From the NCBI GenBank assembly GCA_037043015.1, contig CM073324.1, forward strand, positions 11,491,013 through 11,555,012: DNA of 64,000 nucleotides, read 5' to 3'. Numbering within the stretch: position 1 is the first letter of the stretch; each line of letters begins with the position of its first letter. The translations under genes and the position numbers were made by a program. Origin of the DNA: Bryum argenteum. Lineage: Eukaryota; Streptophyta; Bryopsida; Bryales; Bryaceae. The notes under the pieces were generated by a model that searched no databases, was not told the origin of the DNA, and was given only the letters and a program-made list of their open reading frames with translations. This document shows positions 48,536 through 58,866 of this stretch, one piece after another.

Positions 48536-50116
48536 ATCAGCAAGTCTAAACAGTAGTTCGATCTGAATACTTCAATCTTTCCTGCTACGGTTCCTCAACG
48601 GTCGGGTCAAGTTCGTGACCCTAACAGCTCCGATCAGCGAGGCAATGACGACCTGAAACCTTAACGACCAATTGCTTCCCTCAATCGCTTCGTATCTAAA
48701 CCCGTAAGCTTCATCAACACAACGATTGAAGCAATGTGCCCCGAGACTTCTCGCTATTCAAGTGGACCCGGGCAAGTTCTTCTTGAAGATGCCTAAGCAC
48801 AGCTCTCAAGCGACATTCCGTCTCAATGCTCTCTTTCTTCAGTGACTGACAGCTCTCTCAATGTACATTGAACCAATTGATTGTTTGCAGCTACCCTGCC
48901 AAATGTTCCTCACTATATTCCGCAAAGAGCATCTCCCTCGGGAACCTGAACGACAGCTTTTACACCGACCAATCCTCCACGAGGCAATGCAATTACCGGT
49001 CCACGTTCCGAGGGAGGGCAACCAGAACCTCTAAGAAAAGAACAGAATACGCTCGGAGGTAAAAAAAAACGAACTGACAGCGACGTGCGTGAATGTGAAA
49101 GACGGCTGTCAAGTAACAGAAATGGCGAAATGGCGATGCAATCATGGTCGCAGAGACGAAGATCGCGGTGCAAATGCCATGACATGCTCTGATTGCCTCG
49201 ATCGCGTCAGGCATGCAACGGCGGACGCTCTCAGCCCTTCATCGGCACGGAGTGGCATGCAGAGAGTGGAGGTCAGGGAAGGGCAGCCTCGGTCAAGCAG
49301 TGCGCGAGGGAGGGTACATCATGTGATGCGAATGCGTTGATGCCAACGACGGAAAGCATCCACGACTTTGAATCGTCCACCAACCCGCAGTGAAAGCAAC
49401 AAGAAACCCCGTGATTCATGTGAAAGCTTCCGGCCCCTTTCTAAGCCGCAGGATCCCTTCGCCATTCCCGCACTTCGATCCCCGATGCTGCCATCGCCGA
49501 AATCGACACGATTGCAGTAATTTCAGAACAAAGCCACAATCCCGGCCCTGCCGTTTTCTACAGCAAAATGCGGATAATGCTTGAGAGGGTTAGCAAAACC
49601 CATTATAGATTAAGAATTTGCCTCTTCTAAACGTAATCGATTCTTACCATCACAATTGTGTGCATGTGATCATATACAAGAAAGAATTATTCATGCTTTT
49701 GAAATCTCAATTATGTGTATGCTACAATTATGATGTAATAAAGAGTTATCTTGGTAATGCACTTGTTGTTGAGATATGATATGTCAGTTTGTATATATTA
49801 CGATGATGGTGCAACAACGAGTTATTTGACAATGCACTTATTGTGGAGATACATATCATGTTATAGGAAAGAGTTGTTATAATCATTCAATTATGACATT
49901 ACAATTGTGTGTGTGTGTCATGATGGTGATGATGATTCAAGGTACTCAATCATGATAATTACAAGATTCTTAAGAATGTATCTGTTGTTGAAAATGCAGT
50001 AAGGGTGAGAGCAGTTACTCAAGTGAAAAGAGGAAGATTGTCACCAACTCCATATATACTAGATGTAATAATTCGATTTCAAATCTCCATAAGTAAGGCA
50101 CCAAATAAAAATACTA
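48536..50116. other. Upstream of photolyase/hydrolase gene, then AT-rich tandem DNA
   Basis: 48536-49150 should hold promoter and leader. 49150-49560 is moderately GC-rich without a recognisable gene. 49620-49960 contains two to three diverged copies of a roughly 100-bp unit (GAGTTATYTTGRYAATGCACTT followed by GTTG(T)GAGATA). No gene. Confidence 0.45.
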
Positions 50117-50221
50117 CTCTCTTTGTCTTATTATAATTGTCCAATAGGTTCTTTCAAATCTACCTCAAATCAAGGTAGATTTGAGAGAACCTACTGGACA
50201 ATTCTAATGGGATAGTGGGAG
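50117..50221. mobile_element. Stowaway-type MITE, 105 bp, almost fully palindromic
   Basis: TA target duplication on both sides (50115-50116 and 50222-50223). The ends read CTCTCTTTGTC and, inverted, CTCCCACTATCC, the CTCCCTCC-like start of Stowaway (Tc1/mariner) MITEs. The arms pair over about 48 bp through TTGTCCARTAGGTTCTYTCA AATCTACCT, leaving only a few bases of loop. Confidence 0.85.
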
Positions 50222-50270
50222 TATTATATTTCAAGTACAAATCATTCTCAATGAATTCCATGTACTTTAA

Positions 50271-50530
50271 CCCCTAAAGGTCCAAGAAAGCGGAAATTGC
50301 TTTTCGGAATTTCCGAAGGGAGAAAATTCAGCCACCTTTGACCATTATAATCTCAAAATTGGAGAAAAATTAACAGTTCAAATTCGACATTCGAGAAAAG
50401 GGTCAAGTTAACTTCAAGATCCTACGGTTGGATCTTCTAATCAATGCTTAGATTGAGTTTCTTTGCACCTGAAGTAAAAGAAGGTTCTTTTTGATAATTT
50501 AAACAATTTTGTATCAAGGACCTTTAGGGG
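50271..50530. mobile_element. 260-bp piggyBac-type MITE
   Basis: TTAA on both sides (50267-50270 and 50531-50534). Perfect 13-bp inverted repeats CCCCTAAAGGTCC. A perfect 8-bp hairpin CGGAAATT/AATTTCCG (50291-50298 / 50308-50315) sits 20 nt inside the left end. No coding capacity. It would depend on a piggyBac transposase in trans. Confidence 0.88.
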
Positions 50531-50534
50531 TTAA

Positions 50535-53241
50535 ACTCAACTTATTCTCACAACCTACATGTGGCTTTCCAAAAAAACTTAGGAGTTTACTTTTGGGTTT
50601 GGAAGAGAAGGTACACTACTGCATATTCAAGTTACTATCCAAATTTCATATATTATCATTTGGCTCTTAGTATGATTGAGTACAATAGATCTGATCCTTG
50701 CACTGATTTTGGGACTTATATCTTTCAAATGAAAATCCTGTCTACTAAGTGTGAACAGGTATATCATTTGCGTAGGAACATGAAACTTCAAAAGAATTTG
50801 TTCCAGATCCAGTATCGCTATTTTTAGTGAATGGTGAATCCATACAATGCTCAGGTTTATGCTCTGCCTGGTTTTTGGTAGCTATAGGAATCAATATCTT
50901 GGGGTTAGTTAGACAATACTTTTGTATTTTGTGGCCATGTATCTCCATATACAGTTTCAAAGTAGGGGTTGCTATATCCTGTGGGCATATCATCAAGAGT
51001 ATGTCAAACAGGCATTTTATTGACACCAAGCCTACAAGGGTTTGGTGTTCTTATTTATTTATTTATTTATCAACTAGGAGGTGGATTGGACCATGGAACA
51101 CTGCAAAAAACAAACATGTTACGAGAGATACTTGTAAGAAAGAGTGCTCATTAATGGCTCAAATTTTTATCTTCTAATCTGTAGTGAAGTAAACATTCCC
51201 AATCTGTAGTAAAGTAAACACTGTAAGCAATTTTCGTGCATGAGGAAAGTAAATGGAAGGATAGTCAAAGTGGATTCATCATTTTTGGACTCTTTTACAA
51301 TTTGTTGTGAATCTTTGAGGGTAATTACATAGATGTTTCTAAATTGGTGCCCTAATTTTGCACCCTATAATGTTTGCTATGAGTACATGTTACGTGTTAC
51401 ATGCTATGCTCCATTGTTGGTACCCCTCCAATTTTGAAACTCTCTTATTTGATGAACAATTCAGCCCAAGTAAAATTTCTCAAATTCAAAATGATTTCAT
51501 TTGATTTGTTGAAAGAAAGACATGCCAACTATGATATTTCAATCCAACCTGTGGGAAACTTTTAGTGCCTACTTGCACATTACTCCTGTAGACATTGATT
51601 TAAAACTAATCTCTAGACTTTCCCATTGTTACACCTACCTGATATAAATTTCCATTCATGATTTGACCCAAAACCACCAGCTTTTTTATTGTTTTGATTG
51701 GTCAGTTTGAATTGAGTGTTCTGACAATGCTAGTTCAGGCTAGGTGCGGTTATGGGGAGACCTATAGGTTGATACTGGGGTGCTGGTGGTTTTAGGTACT
51801 TCTACCATATATCTTACGGGAAGAATACCCTAATGCACGGTTTCTGGTGCTGCTCAGAATATGAGCAGATTGTCGTAATGGCAGGAATTGTGGGAGAGTC
51901 CTTGTTAGGATACCTGCACAGAATAATGCACAACTGGCCGGATCAGGCCCTCCCTTGGCACACATAGAAGTAAGCACACCTGCATCTCTTGTAAGAATCT
52001 AAGGTACACCTTTTCTGCTTGTTTTTTTCCGATCCTGCCACAGTTGAACGAGGTCTCTCTAGTCTCAAAGAGCGACACCTCGACTTTGTCTCCTTGCTTG
52101 CACACTTGTCACACTAATGCTAACTTGTAAAACACTTGTCTCTCAATCATGGATCGTTCCTCATGCTTGTCAGAGAGGGAAAATTTACACTCTGGTCCCC
52201 GTGAATTCATACTTACGTGAACTTCTTTCCCAGTCTGCTGGGCTGGGTATCTTGAGAATATTTATTAGCTACTAAGAGCATCGCTACTGGCTCTTGGAAA
52301 CGGGGTAAGTTAGTCACGCACTGTGGCACTAAGAGCATGGTGCCAGAGAGTGGAGCCTTGTTTGGAGTGTGAGGAATCTGAACCCACACACTATCCATGT
52401 AACCTGGTCAAGAGGGTTGAGGTCTTCCGAATCCTAGGACACCATAATTCCAAGTTATCATGTGCTTTCATTCACATTTTAACGGTGTCATTAACCAATG
52501 GGAGAGTGCCATGTGGCAAAGACTTTATTGGTAAAAAACCATTTCTATTTTAATTGGCTTGTATGTTAGCAAATGTGATTGGTGAGCGGCTTTTTCCTCT
52601 GCCCCGTCTGCTGGTCTGGGGTGGGGTTGCGATGCCCGGCCGAGTAGTTCTTGCAAGCTTTTTGTGCAGCTGAGCACCTTGGCATGAAGAATAGGGCTGG
52701 GCATGCTCTAAGGGAGAGTGCTCTAAAATGGAGCGGTACCAATAATGGAGTTGTAATCTTCTTCACTCGCTCATATACAGCTCAAATTTCAGATATGCTT
52801 ATTGAGGGAGTTGTAGAGGGAATTACTTTTGAAAGATGTGCAAAGTTATTGGAGTCATTACTTTTAAATTGATATGAAAGTAGTTATGAATTTTGAAAAC
52901 GGAACTCGTAGGTATACCCAAAAACACTCAATCTAGAATGTACACTGTGATTACATGAAAATTTGAAGTTTAGGATTCTAATGCACCTCTTGCTTGGATA
53001 GGTCTAGTGAGTGGTTTGTCCTGCCGTGCACGTATTGAGCCACCTAGTATACATAATAGCTTGATGATTCAAGAGTATCATGTACTCATCACAAACATCA
53101 TAGGGTATCAAATTAGAGCACCATTTTAGAAACACCTACAAATTCACCTTCAAAAATTCATAAACAATTGTAAAAGAGTCAAAAAACAATGAATCCACAT
53201 GGACTATCTTTCCACTTACTATTCCCATGCACAAATATTGC
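50535..53241. other. Intergenic, repeat debris
   Basis: No complete gene. Around 51980-52105 the minus strand has a short frame CKQGDKVEVSLFETRETSF followed by a GT donor-like site; it could be a fragment of an Agenet/Tudor-like exon, but it stands alone. 52720-52790 and 53040-53240 are two parts of family-A repeat copy 3, separated by unrelated sequence. Confidence 0.45.
53040..53240. repeat. Dispersed repeat family A, copy 3 (right part)
   Basis: TACATAATAGCTTGATGA, ACAAACATCATAG, AGCACCATTTTAGAAACACC, ATTCATAAACAATTGTAAAA and the ending CTATCTTTCCACTTA...CCATGCACAAA match copies 1 and 4. It ends directly at the TTGA of the next MITE. Confidence 0.65.
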
Positions 53242-53245
53242 TTGA

Positions 53246-53672
53246 CCCTTAAGCGCCCACAATGTCGTTTTTTGACATTGTGGATGTGAGGCTCCGTCTT
53301 TGGTGCACAACCCCGCTTTCATCCTATCGATTTTTCATCCACCGTTTCTTTTGCTCAACTCCTCGGTGGGTTTACTCTACTCCCTCCTTGGATAAATAGT
53401 AAAAACCTTGATCCTCAATTTGTGAGAGTGGGCGAAAGAGATTTTTCATGAAAGTTTTGGTGGTGTGATCTTCACCCCTTTTTTGCATGGATCTTGAAAT
53501 CCATAGCTCCAAATGGCATGCAACTTGGCAGTCATACTAATTGCCATGCTCCAAAGAAGATCCTACGGTTGGATTTTTCATTTTCATCTTGTATTTGTTT
53601 TTACGCAGTTTTGAAAAAATCAGCATTATTACCAATTGTTAGGAGCTTTACCCCCCCTTGGGCGTTTAAGGG
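53246..53672. mobile_element. 427-bp piggyBac-type MITE with TTGA target duplication
   Basis: The ends are CCCTTAAGCGCCC and, inverted, CCCTTAAACGCCC (one mismatch in 13). The flanking tetranucleotide is TTGA on both sides (53242-53245 and 53673-53676) instead of TTAA. A perfect 10-bp hairpin CCACAATGTC/GACATTGTGG (53257-53266 / 53274-53283) with a 7-nt loop lies 11 nt inside the left end. Inserted at the end of a family-A repeat. No ORF. Confidence 0.82.
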
Positions 53673-53676
53673 TTGA

Positions 53677-54514
53677 AGCCTTAACTTCACTACAAATTTT
53701 TTGTTATGAATTTGAGCCATTATTGAGCACTCTCCCTCAGAGGCCTCCGCAAGCTCCAACAACCTCACTTATGTAATCTTAGCGTGCACAAAATTCATAC
53801 TCCCGCAAACCTTGTAAAACTTTTATTGGATGAGGTACTAGGAAGCATCAGATTTTGCACTGCTGATGAAGCAACATAAATGTCTATTCTAGATGAGGAA
53901 TTGCATTGTGGACATAGGTGGGTCACCGAAAGAGTGATGACAGAATAATGCACAAGAAATTAGAACCTAGCATAGAGAGTTCTATTGAAGGGTGGCCATG
54001 CTCTAAGCAAAGATTCACATGATATGGAGGCAACAATATGAAATTGCTTTCTCCTGTAGGGTAAACTCTAATGTACCATAACTAATGTACCATAAACTAT
54101 GATGTACTATCACCTCACTGGTGTACCCTGAACAAATTTACAACATCAAGGCTATGGTGTATATGATATCTTTCTATTGAAGTGTCTTAGAAACTGTCTC
54201 GTTTGGTGCCTAGACACCTATCAGGAGATATGCATAGCTTATAAGAAATAGTTTCAAAAAATAAGCATAAAAAATGCCATTGGAAATGGGCATATCTCCT
54301 TAAATGCGCAAAAATGGGTTTTTCTACCCTATAATGAGACTATCCATTTGTGTGGTTTGTAGAGGCAACCATCTACATCACTAGAAATCCTAATTTACAT
54401 GTGCAAAACAAACAGAATCGTAAAATTGCACTAGCCAAGCCATGCAAGACCTTGTTCTAGGTAACTGAGAAAAGTAACTACCGACCACCGTTGTCAAGAA
54501 TTATAGTATAACAT
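53677..54514. other. Intergenic, nothing recognised
   Basis: AT-rich DNA with short local duplications (for example 'AATGTACCATAACTAATGTACCATAA' type words near 54070). No gene or complete element seen. Confidence 0.45.
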
Positions 54515-54775
54515 CCAATAATGACCCAGTGCCAAAAATGGAGCTTTAGTAATCTTCACTCACACATACATAGTAGCATCATCATACAACAACAACATGT
54601 ACTCACTGCAAACATCATAGAGTGTCACATAGAATAGCCATGCAAGCACCATTTTAGGAACACCTACATTTCCAAGTTTCAAAATCCATAACTCATTGTA
54701 GAAGAGTTCAAAAATGATCATTCCACTTGCTATAGCTTTCTACTAATTTTCTCCATGCACAAAAATTGCAATAGT
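54515..54775. repeat. Dispersed repeat family A, copy 4
   Basis: The most complete copy. AAAATGGAGCTTTAGTAATC, TTCACTCACACATACATAGT, CAAACATCATAGAGTGTCA, AGCACCATTTTAGGAACACC and TCATTGTAGAAGAGTTCAAA occur in the same order as in copies 1 to 3. Confidence 0.65.
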
Positions 54776-54927
54776 AACATCCTGTAGGTTTTCCGCGCAG
54801 TATTGGCCATCGTTCATTGGGAAATGAAAGTGACATGTTTTTTTTAAGGCATGGTACACTACAGTACCGATGTCTTCTATGTAAGATGTCGGACAAGATC
54901 ACTTCATTTGAAACCAGCCTTTCACAG

Positions 54928-55206
54928 GGGAGTGTCTAAATATCCTCTACGAGCGTGGCTTGGATGCCAGGCTCGGGTGGGGGTGGGGAGGGTGGGGTAA
55001 AATCTGCCCCTATTTTTTAATTTGTTTAGGCCCCATTTGAACACGAAGGGGGCTTGTAAGGGTAATTTGGGGCCCCAGGCCCCAAATTTTGCAAAAAAAA
55101 ATTCAAAAAATGGCCCCAAATGGGGGAAACGGGAAGGGCCAGAAAATTGATCCCCACCGAGCCTGGCATCCGAGCCACGCTCGTAGGGGAGAAATAAAGA
55201 GACCCC
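54928..55206. mobile_element. 279-bp hAT-type MITE
   Basis: A perfect 8-bp target duplication TTTCACAG (54920-54927 and 55207-55214). The long terminal inverted repeats start GGGAGTGTCTAAATATCC / GGGGTCTCTTTATTTCTCC and become nearly identical in CTACGAGCGTGGCTYGGATG CCAGGCTCGG. The 8-bp duplication points to hAT, though the termini are not CAGTG, so it is unrelated in sequence to the nested hAT at 37845-43122. Confidence 0.85.
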
Positions 55207-55214
55207 TTTCACAG

Positions 55215-56112
55215 CCTTCCAACCAAGTACTATTTGTACCTTCGAGTGACCTGACATCAAAACCGGATGAAGGTCGATCCAATTTACACACAATTTTTAT
55301 TATCGAATCTTCCTATTTTATATAAAATGGTAATTTGTACATGTTTCGAATATTTTTCTTCCGTCACACAAGCTTTGAGTATCTTTCTTTGGAATCATAT
55401 GGCACATGCCACCAAACATTCAACAATTGGGATGGAGCACATGTATGTTGGATTTTAGGAGATGATGTCGAACATTGTCATGTATCGTCATGAAAGTAGC
55501 TCCATTGACGTGTATGTTGTTGAAAAGTCTAAAACATTTATTCTTCCCTTTGAAAAAAAATAATTATATTTCTATCCAACATACCTGAGGTGGTTGTAAT
55601 AGTATGCATGTGGAAGGTACTATTTCCAAAAAAAATAAAAAAATAAAAAAAATAATTGGCACAAAAGTGGATAGAGCTTCTTGAGGACCATGACAAATAT
55701 TGACAAAACATCATCATGCCAAATCAAACATCTCGCAATTACAAAGACTCTTTAGAGATTTGTTTTCACGATATATTCTTCACGACATACTACTTGTACT
55801 ATGATTTGCACTATTTCAAGGATGAACTCATGATATAGCTACTCATTTCCACTTTGTTGTGATGATTAGCAAACAATCATTTCGAAGGTATCATGTGAAC
55901 AAGAGTACATAATTAGCATCAGAAAGAGCAGGAGTACACTTGCCTCATCAAAACAAGTTGTTCATGATATGTTGTCATTACTTCGTTCCCCACAGAGTTC
56001 AATGCAAAAATTGTACTATGCAAGGCTATTTGATTTGTATGGCAGAATGGTGGGGTTTCATAGAAACCCAACGTCAACTTCAAAAGGATATTGCAGCTGT
56101 TTATAAAGACAA
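55215..56112. other. Intergenic, AT-rich
   Basis: No gene, repeat family or element ends recognised. A short A-rich tract lies at 55626-55660. Confidence 0.45.
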
Positions 56113-56114
56113 TA

Positions 56115-56501
56115 GAGAAATCCGCTAAGTAGTGCCCATTTTGGACCCCGGGTGGTTCCCAGTGTGTTGTTTTGTGTCTGGTTTTCGGTTATCGGCTAAT
56201 TTGAACAGACTGGGGATCAAATGCACCAAACTGGAGACCAGATGTAAAGTAGGGACATTCACACATAGATGAACAACAATCATGCTCCTTCGGTCTTCCG
56301 CACATCACGTTGCAGACTGGGCACCAAGTTGAACTGGGGACCAAACTCAGAAAACCATCAAAATCATGCATTTTTGAGTTTAGTCCCTAGTTTGATCTTA
56401 GAGTAAAAATTTGGTGCCCAGTTTGACGTTTGATTGCCAGTCGGACCAAATCTGGGTGTTCTTGTCCCTAGTCTGTCGTACTCGTACTTAGCAGATTTCT
56501 C
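56115..56501. mobile_element. 387-bp MITE with 17-bp inverted repeats and TA duplication
   Basis: The ends are GAGAAATCCGCTAAGTA and, inverted, GAGAAATCTGCTAAGTA (one mismatch in 17). TA flanks both sides (56113-56114 and 56502-56503). The interior is rich in short words of the type 'GGGACCAAACT' / 'AGTTTGGTCCC' on both strands. Probably a Tc1/mariner-class MITE; class assignment is tentative. Confidence 0.72.
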
Positions 56502-56503
56502 TA

Positions 56504-57364
56504 ATGAGAAAAAATATTTATGGTAATGAGGAGAATTAAAAAATGATTTTTTAGTTCCGGACCTTTCGATTATTGATCAAGGGATGACATTTGACCAGAT
56601 CGCACCATTTGTGTGGAAACCCGGCGTCTCGCTAATAGTTTCATTTGTAAGGTTTTGGTATCGTCCATTTTGTGTGATTTTAGCCGCCTTGTGTTCATTA
56701 TGATGTGTTGATGATCTCACTATGATGAACATCGTCCAAGCATGTTCTTCAGAAGTTTGAATTGCCTGCAGTTCAGTTGAAGTTCAGTTGAGACTATGAC
56801 TTTCTCAAGTGAGCCAAATCAACTCCTTAAGACCCAATCAATGGGTAGTAGAGGCCTAAATCATCTTCAAATGATATATACTTTCTGAAAATCGAAAATG
56901 CAAACATAATCTAACAAGAAACAAATCAAGCGCAATGTCGAATTTCTCATTTTTATACTTACATCGTTTTTTGGAACTAACATTTCTGATCAGGTAACCA
57001 AATTTCAATCTTTTTAAGTACATAGTAATGTTGTAGGGTAGAAAATGCCACTACGGTTCACTTTCATGAGCTAATGGCAGATTTCAAATGTCGTAAAAAG
57101 TGCACTCATTCCATTAACCTTTTATGAAACTTTCACAAGATTGTGCTCTAGAATCTGTAGTCTAAGGTGATTCTAACTATACATTATCTGCTTTTTGAAA
57201 AGGAAGAGAGGAAAAAAGAAATAAAGAAAAAAAGGAAAAAGGAAAAGAAGAAACATTGACAAACAAACAAGTCTTAGAATGTTGGGAATCTAGAGTAAGG
57301 GCATATGTCTTAGTCTAAATGATGTATTGTAATGTAGTGTAGTACCAAATACAGTCTACCTACA
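56504..57364. other. Intergenic, nothing recognised
   Basis: AT-rich, with a purine-rich run (AAGGAAAAAGGAAAAGAAGA) at about 57205-57252. No gene. Confidence 0.4.
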
Positions 57365-57745
57365 AGTATTCACTATGCACACATGTTATGTGCAACAAGA
57401 GAGGATGATGTTGTTGTGAGGCTTATTTGGAGTCCAAGGCTTATTTGGAGTCCAAGGCTTATTTGAAGTCCAAGGCTCTCGATGGCATTGAAGTTCGTGA
57501 AGTACAATCACTTTGTGCACACATGTTGTGTGGAATGAGAGAGGGTGATGTTGTTGTGAGGCTTATCTAAAGTGCAAGGCTATCAATTGCATTGAATATT
57601 CTGAAGTCCAATCACCTTGTGTACACATGTAATTTGAAAATTGAAAGGACGATGTTGTTGTGCATCTTTTAAGGCTCCCAATTGTGATGGACTTTGTGAA
57701 GTACAATCACTATTGTACATTGTCTTGTTATTTGAAACAAGAAAA
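57365..57745. repeat. Tandem array, about 100-bp unit, nearly four copies
   Basis: Units begin near 57365, 57500, 57604 and 57698 with AGTNCAATCAC and share ACACATGT, GATGTTGTTGTG and a GGCTNTC...ATTGNATTGAAG-like end. In the first unit an 18-bp piece, GCTTATTTGGAGTCCAAG, is itself triplicated (57421-57474). No coding. Confidence 0.8.
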
Positions 57746-58130
57746 GATTGTGTTGCCGTCATGTTTTGCATAAGGGCCCTTTTGCACGTAGACCAAGGAC
57801 CAAACTTTCTTGAACACCAAAGTATAGTAAGGGGCCAAACTTTGGAGTTAAGAAACAATGATAGAACATTAAATTGTAGAATTTGGGTTTTTGTAAACTA
57901 AAAGCCCCACATGCCAAGTTGAGAGCGTATGACCTCAACAATTCAACAAATACCATGTCAAATTTTACTTCTGGAGGCCTGCATTGCTCACTTAATACAA
58001 AACCACCTTCTTCCTCTAATGCTTGAGTGCCCAATTGACCATTCTATGATCAACACAAAACTTCAAAGAGTTTTCAAGGCTAAAGATAATATATTTTCAA
58101 AATTAAAAATTTCATTAAAAGTATGTTAAG
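57746..58130. other. Intergenic, nothing recognised
   Basis: AT-rich flank between the tandem array and the next MITE. No gene or repeat ends seen. Confidence 0.4.
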
Positions 58131-58134
58131 TTAA

Positions 58135-58369
58135 CCCTTAAACGTCAGACCCAGCCCGAGGGGTTGGGTTTTTTTTTTGAGAGAATCTTGCTCATAACTT
58201 ACACTCCATCATACCAAATGGAACTTTTAAAATTCCAAACTGAGCACCTTAAAGAGATCTATACTTTCTTAGAATAGAGCTCACGCAAATTAAAAATAGA
58301 ATAATGCTAAAAGTGGAGTTTAAAAGAGATTTCGGGTGTGGTATCAGGACAACATATGACGTTTAAGGG
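58135..58369. mobile_element. 235-bp piggyBac-type MITE
   Basis: TTAA on both sides (58131-58134 and 58370-58373). Perfect 13-bp inverted repeats CCCTTAAACGTCA, sharing their first 10 bases with the 14-bp ends of the transposase-bearing element (CCCTTAAACGACGA). A 10-bp hairpin with two G-T pairs (58148-58157 / 58161-58170) lies 13 nt inside the left end. No ORF. Confidence 0.9.
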
Positions 58370-58373
58370 TTAA

Positions 58374-58866
58374 GAGTCATATGCAATTCACAAGACTTCA
58401 TTTGGGTTTGATAACTTGAGTTGGATCAATACTAGTCACATAAAGGGTCCCTCCAAAAACCCTTTGTTTCAAACTTGCTGGAATCAATATTTTGCTTTCC
58501 ACTAGTTTTATAATGTGTTCAATTCATTCATTGCAAGCATTCCAAACGATTTCATAAATCTCGAATCATTCTATAACAAATAGAAGAATGGTAGGTAACT
58601 CTATTGTGCAATATATTTCATGAAAGAATTGTGATCTTGATTTCATATAGAGTTGTGAGGCTTGCTTGAAGTCAGTTGCCGAAAATCATCCCATGAGAGC
58701 TTCATGTGTGTCCCGCAACGATACCAGAGTACATCAGTTCAAAGAGAACAAAAAAAACAGATGTCTTTCTGAGAAAAAAAATTGAACTCTTGGCATGATA
58801 GAGTCTCGCCACAGTTGAAAATGAATGGTACTAGAATGCAATGTGCTGAATGCTATAATATAGAAC
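58374..58866. other. 3' flank of the methyltransferase gene
   Basis: Short AT-rich stretch without recognised features. The MITE lies about 500 bp from the methyltransferase stop codon. Confidence 0.4.

Noticed and set aside
51905-52105. Minus-strand fragment resembling an Agenet/Tudor-type exon
   Set aside because: Only one short exon-like piece without neighbours; the resemblance is too weak to annotate as a gene.
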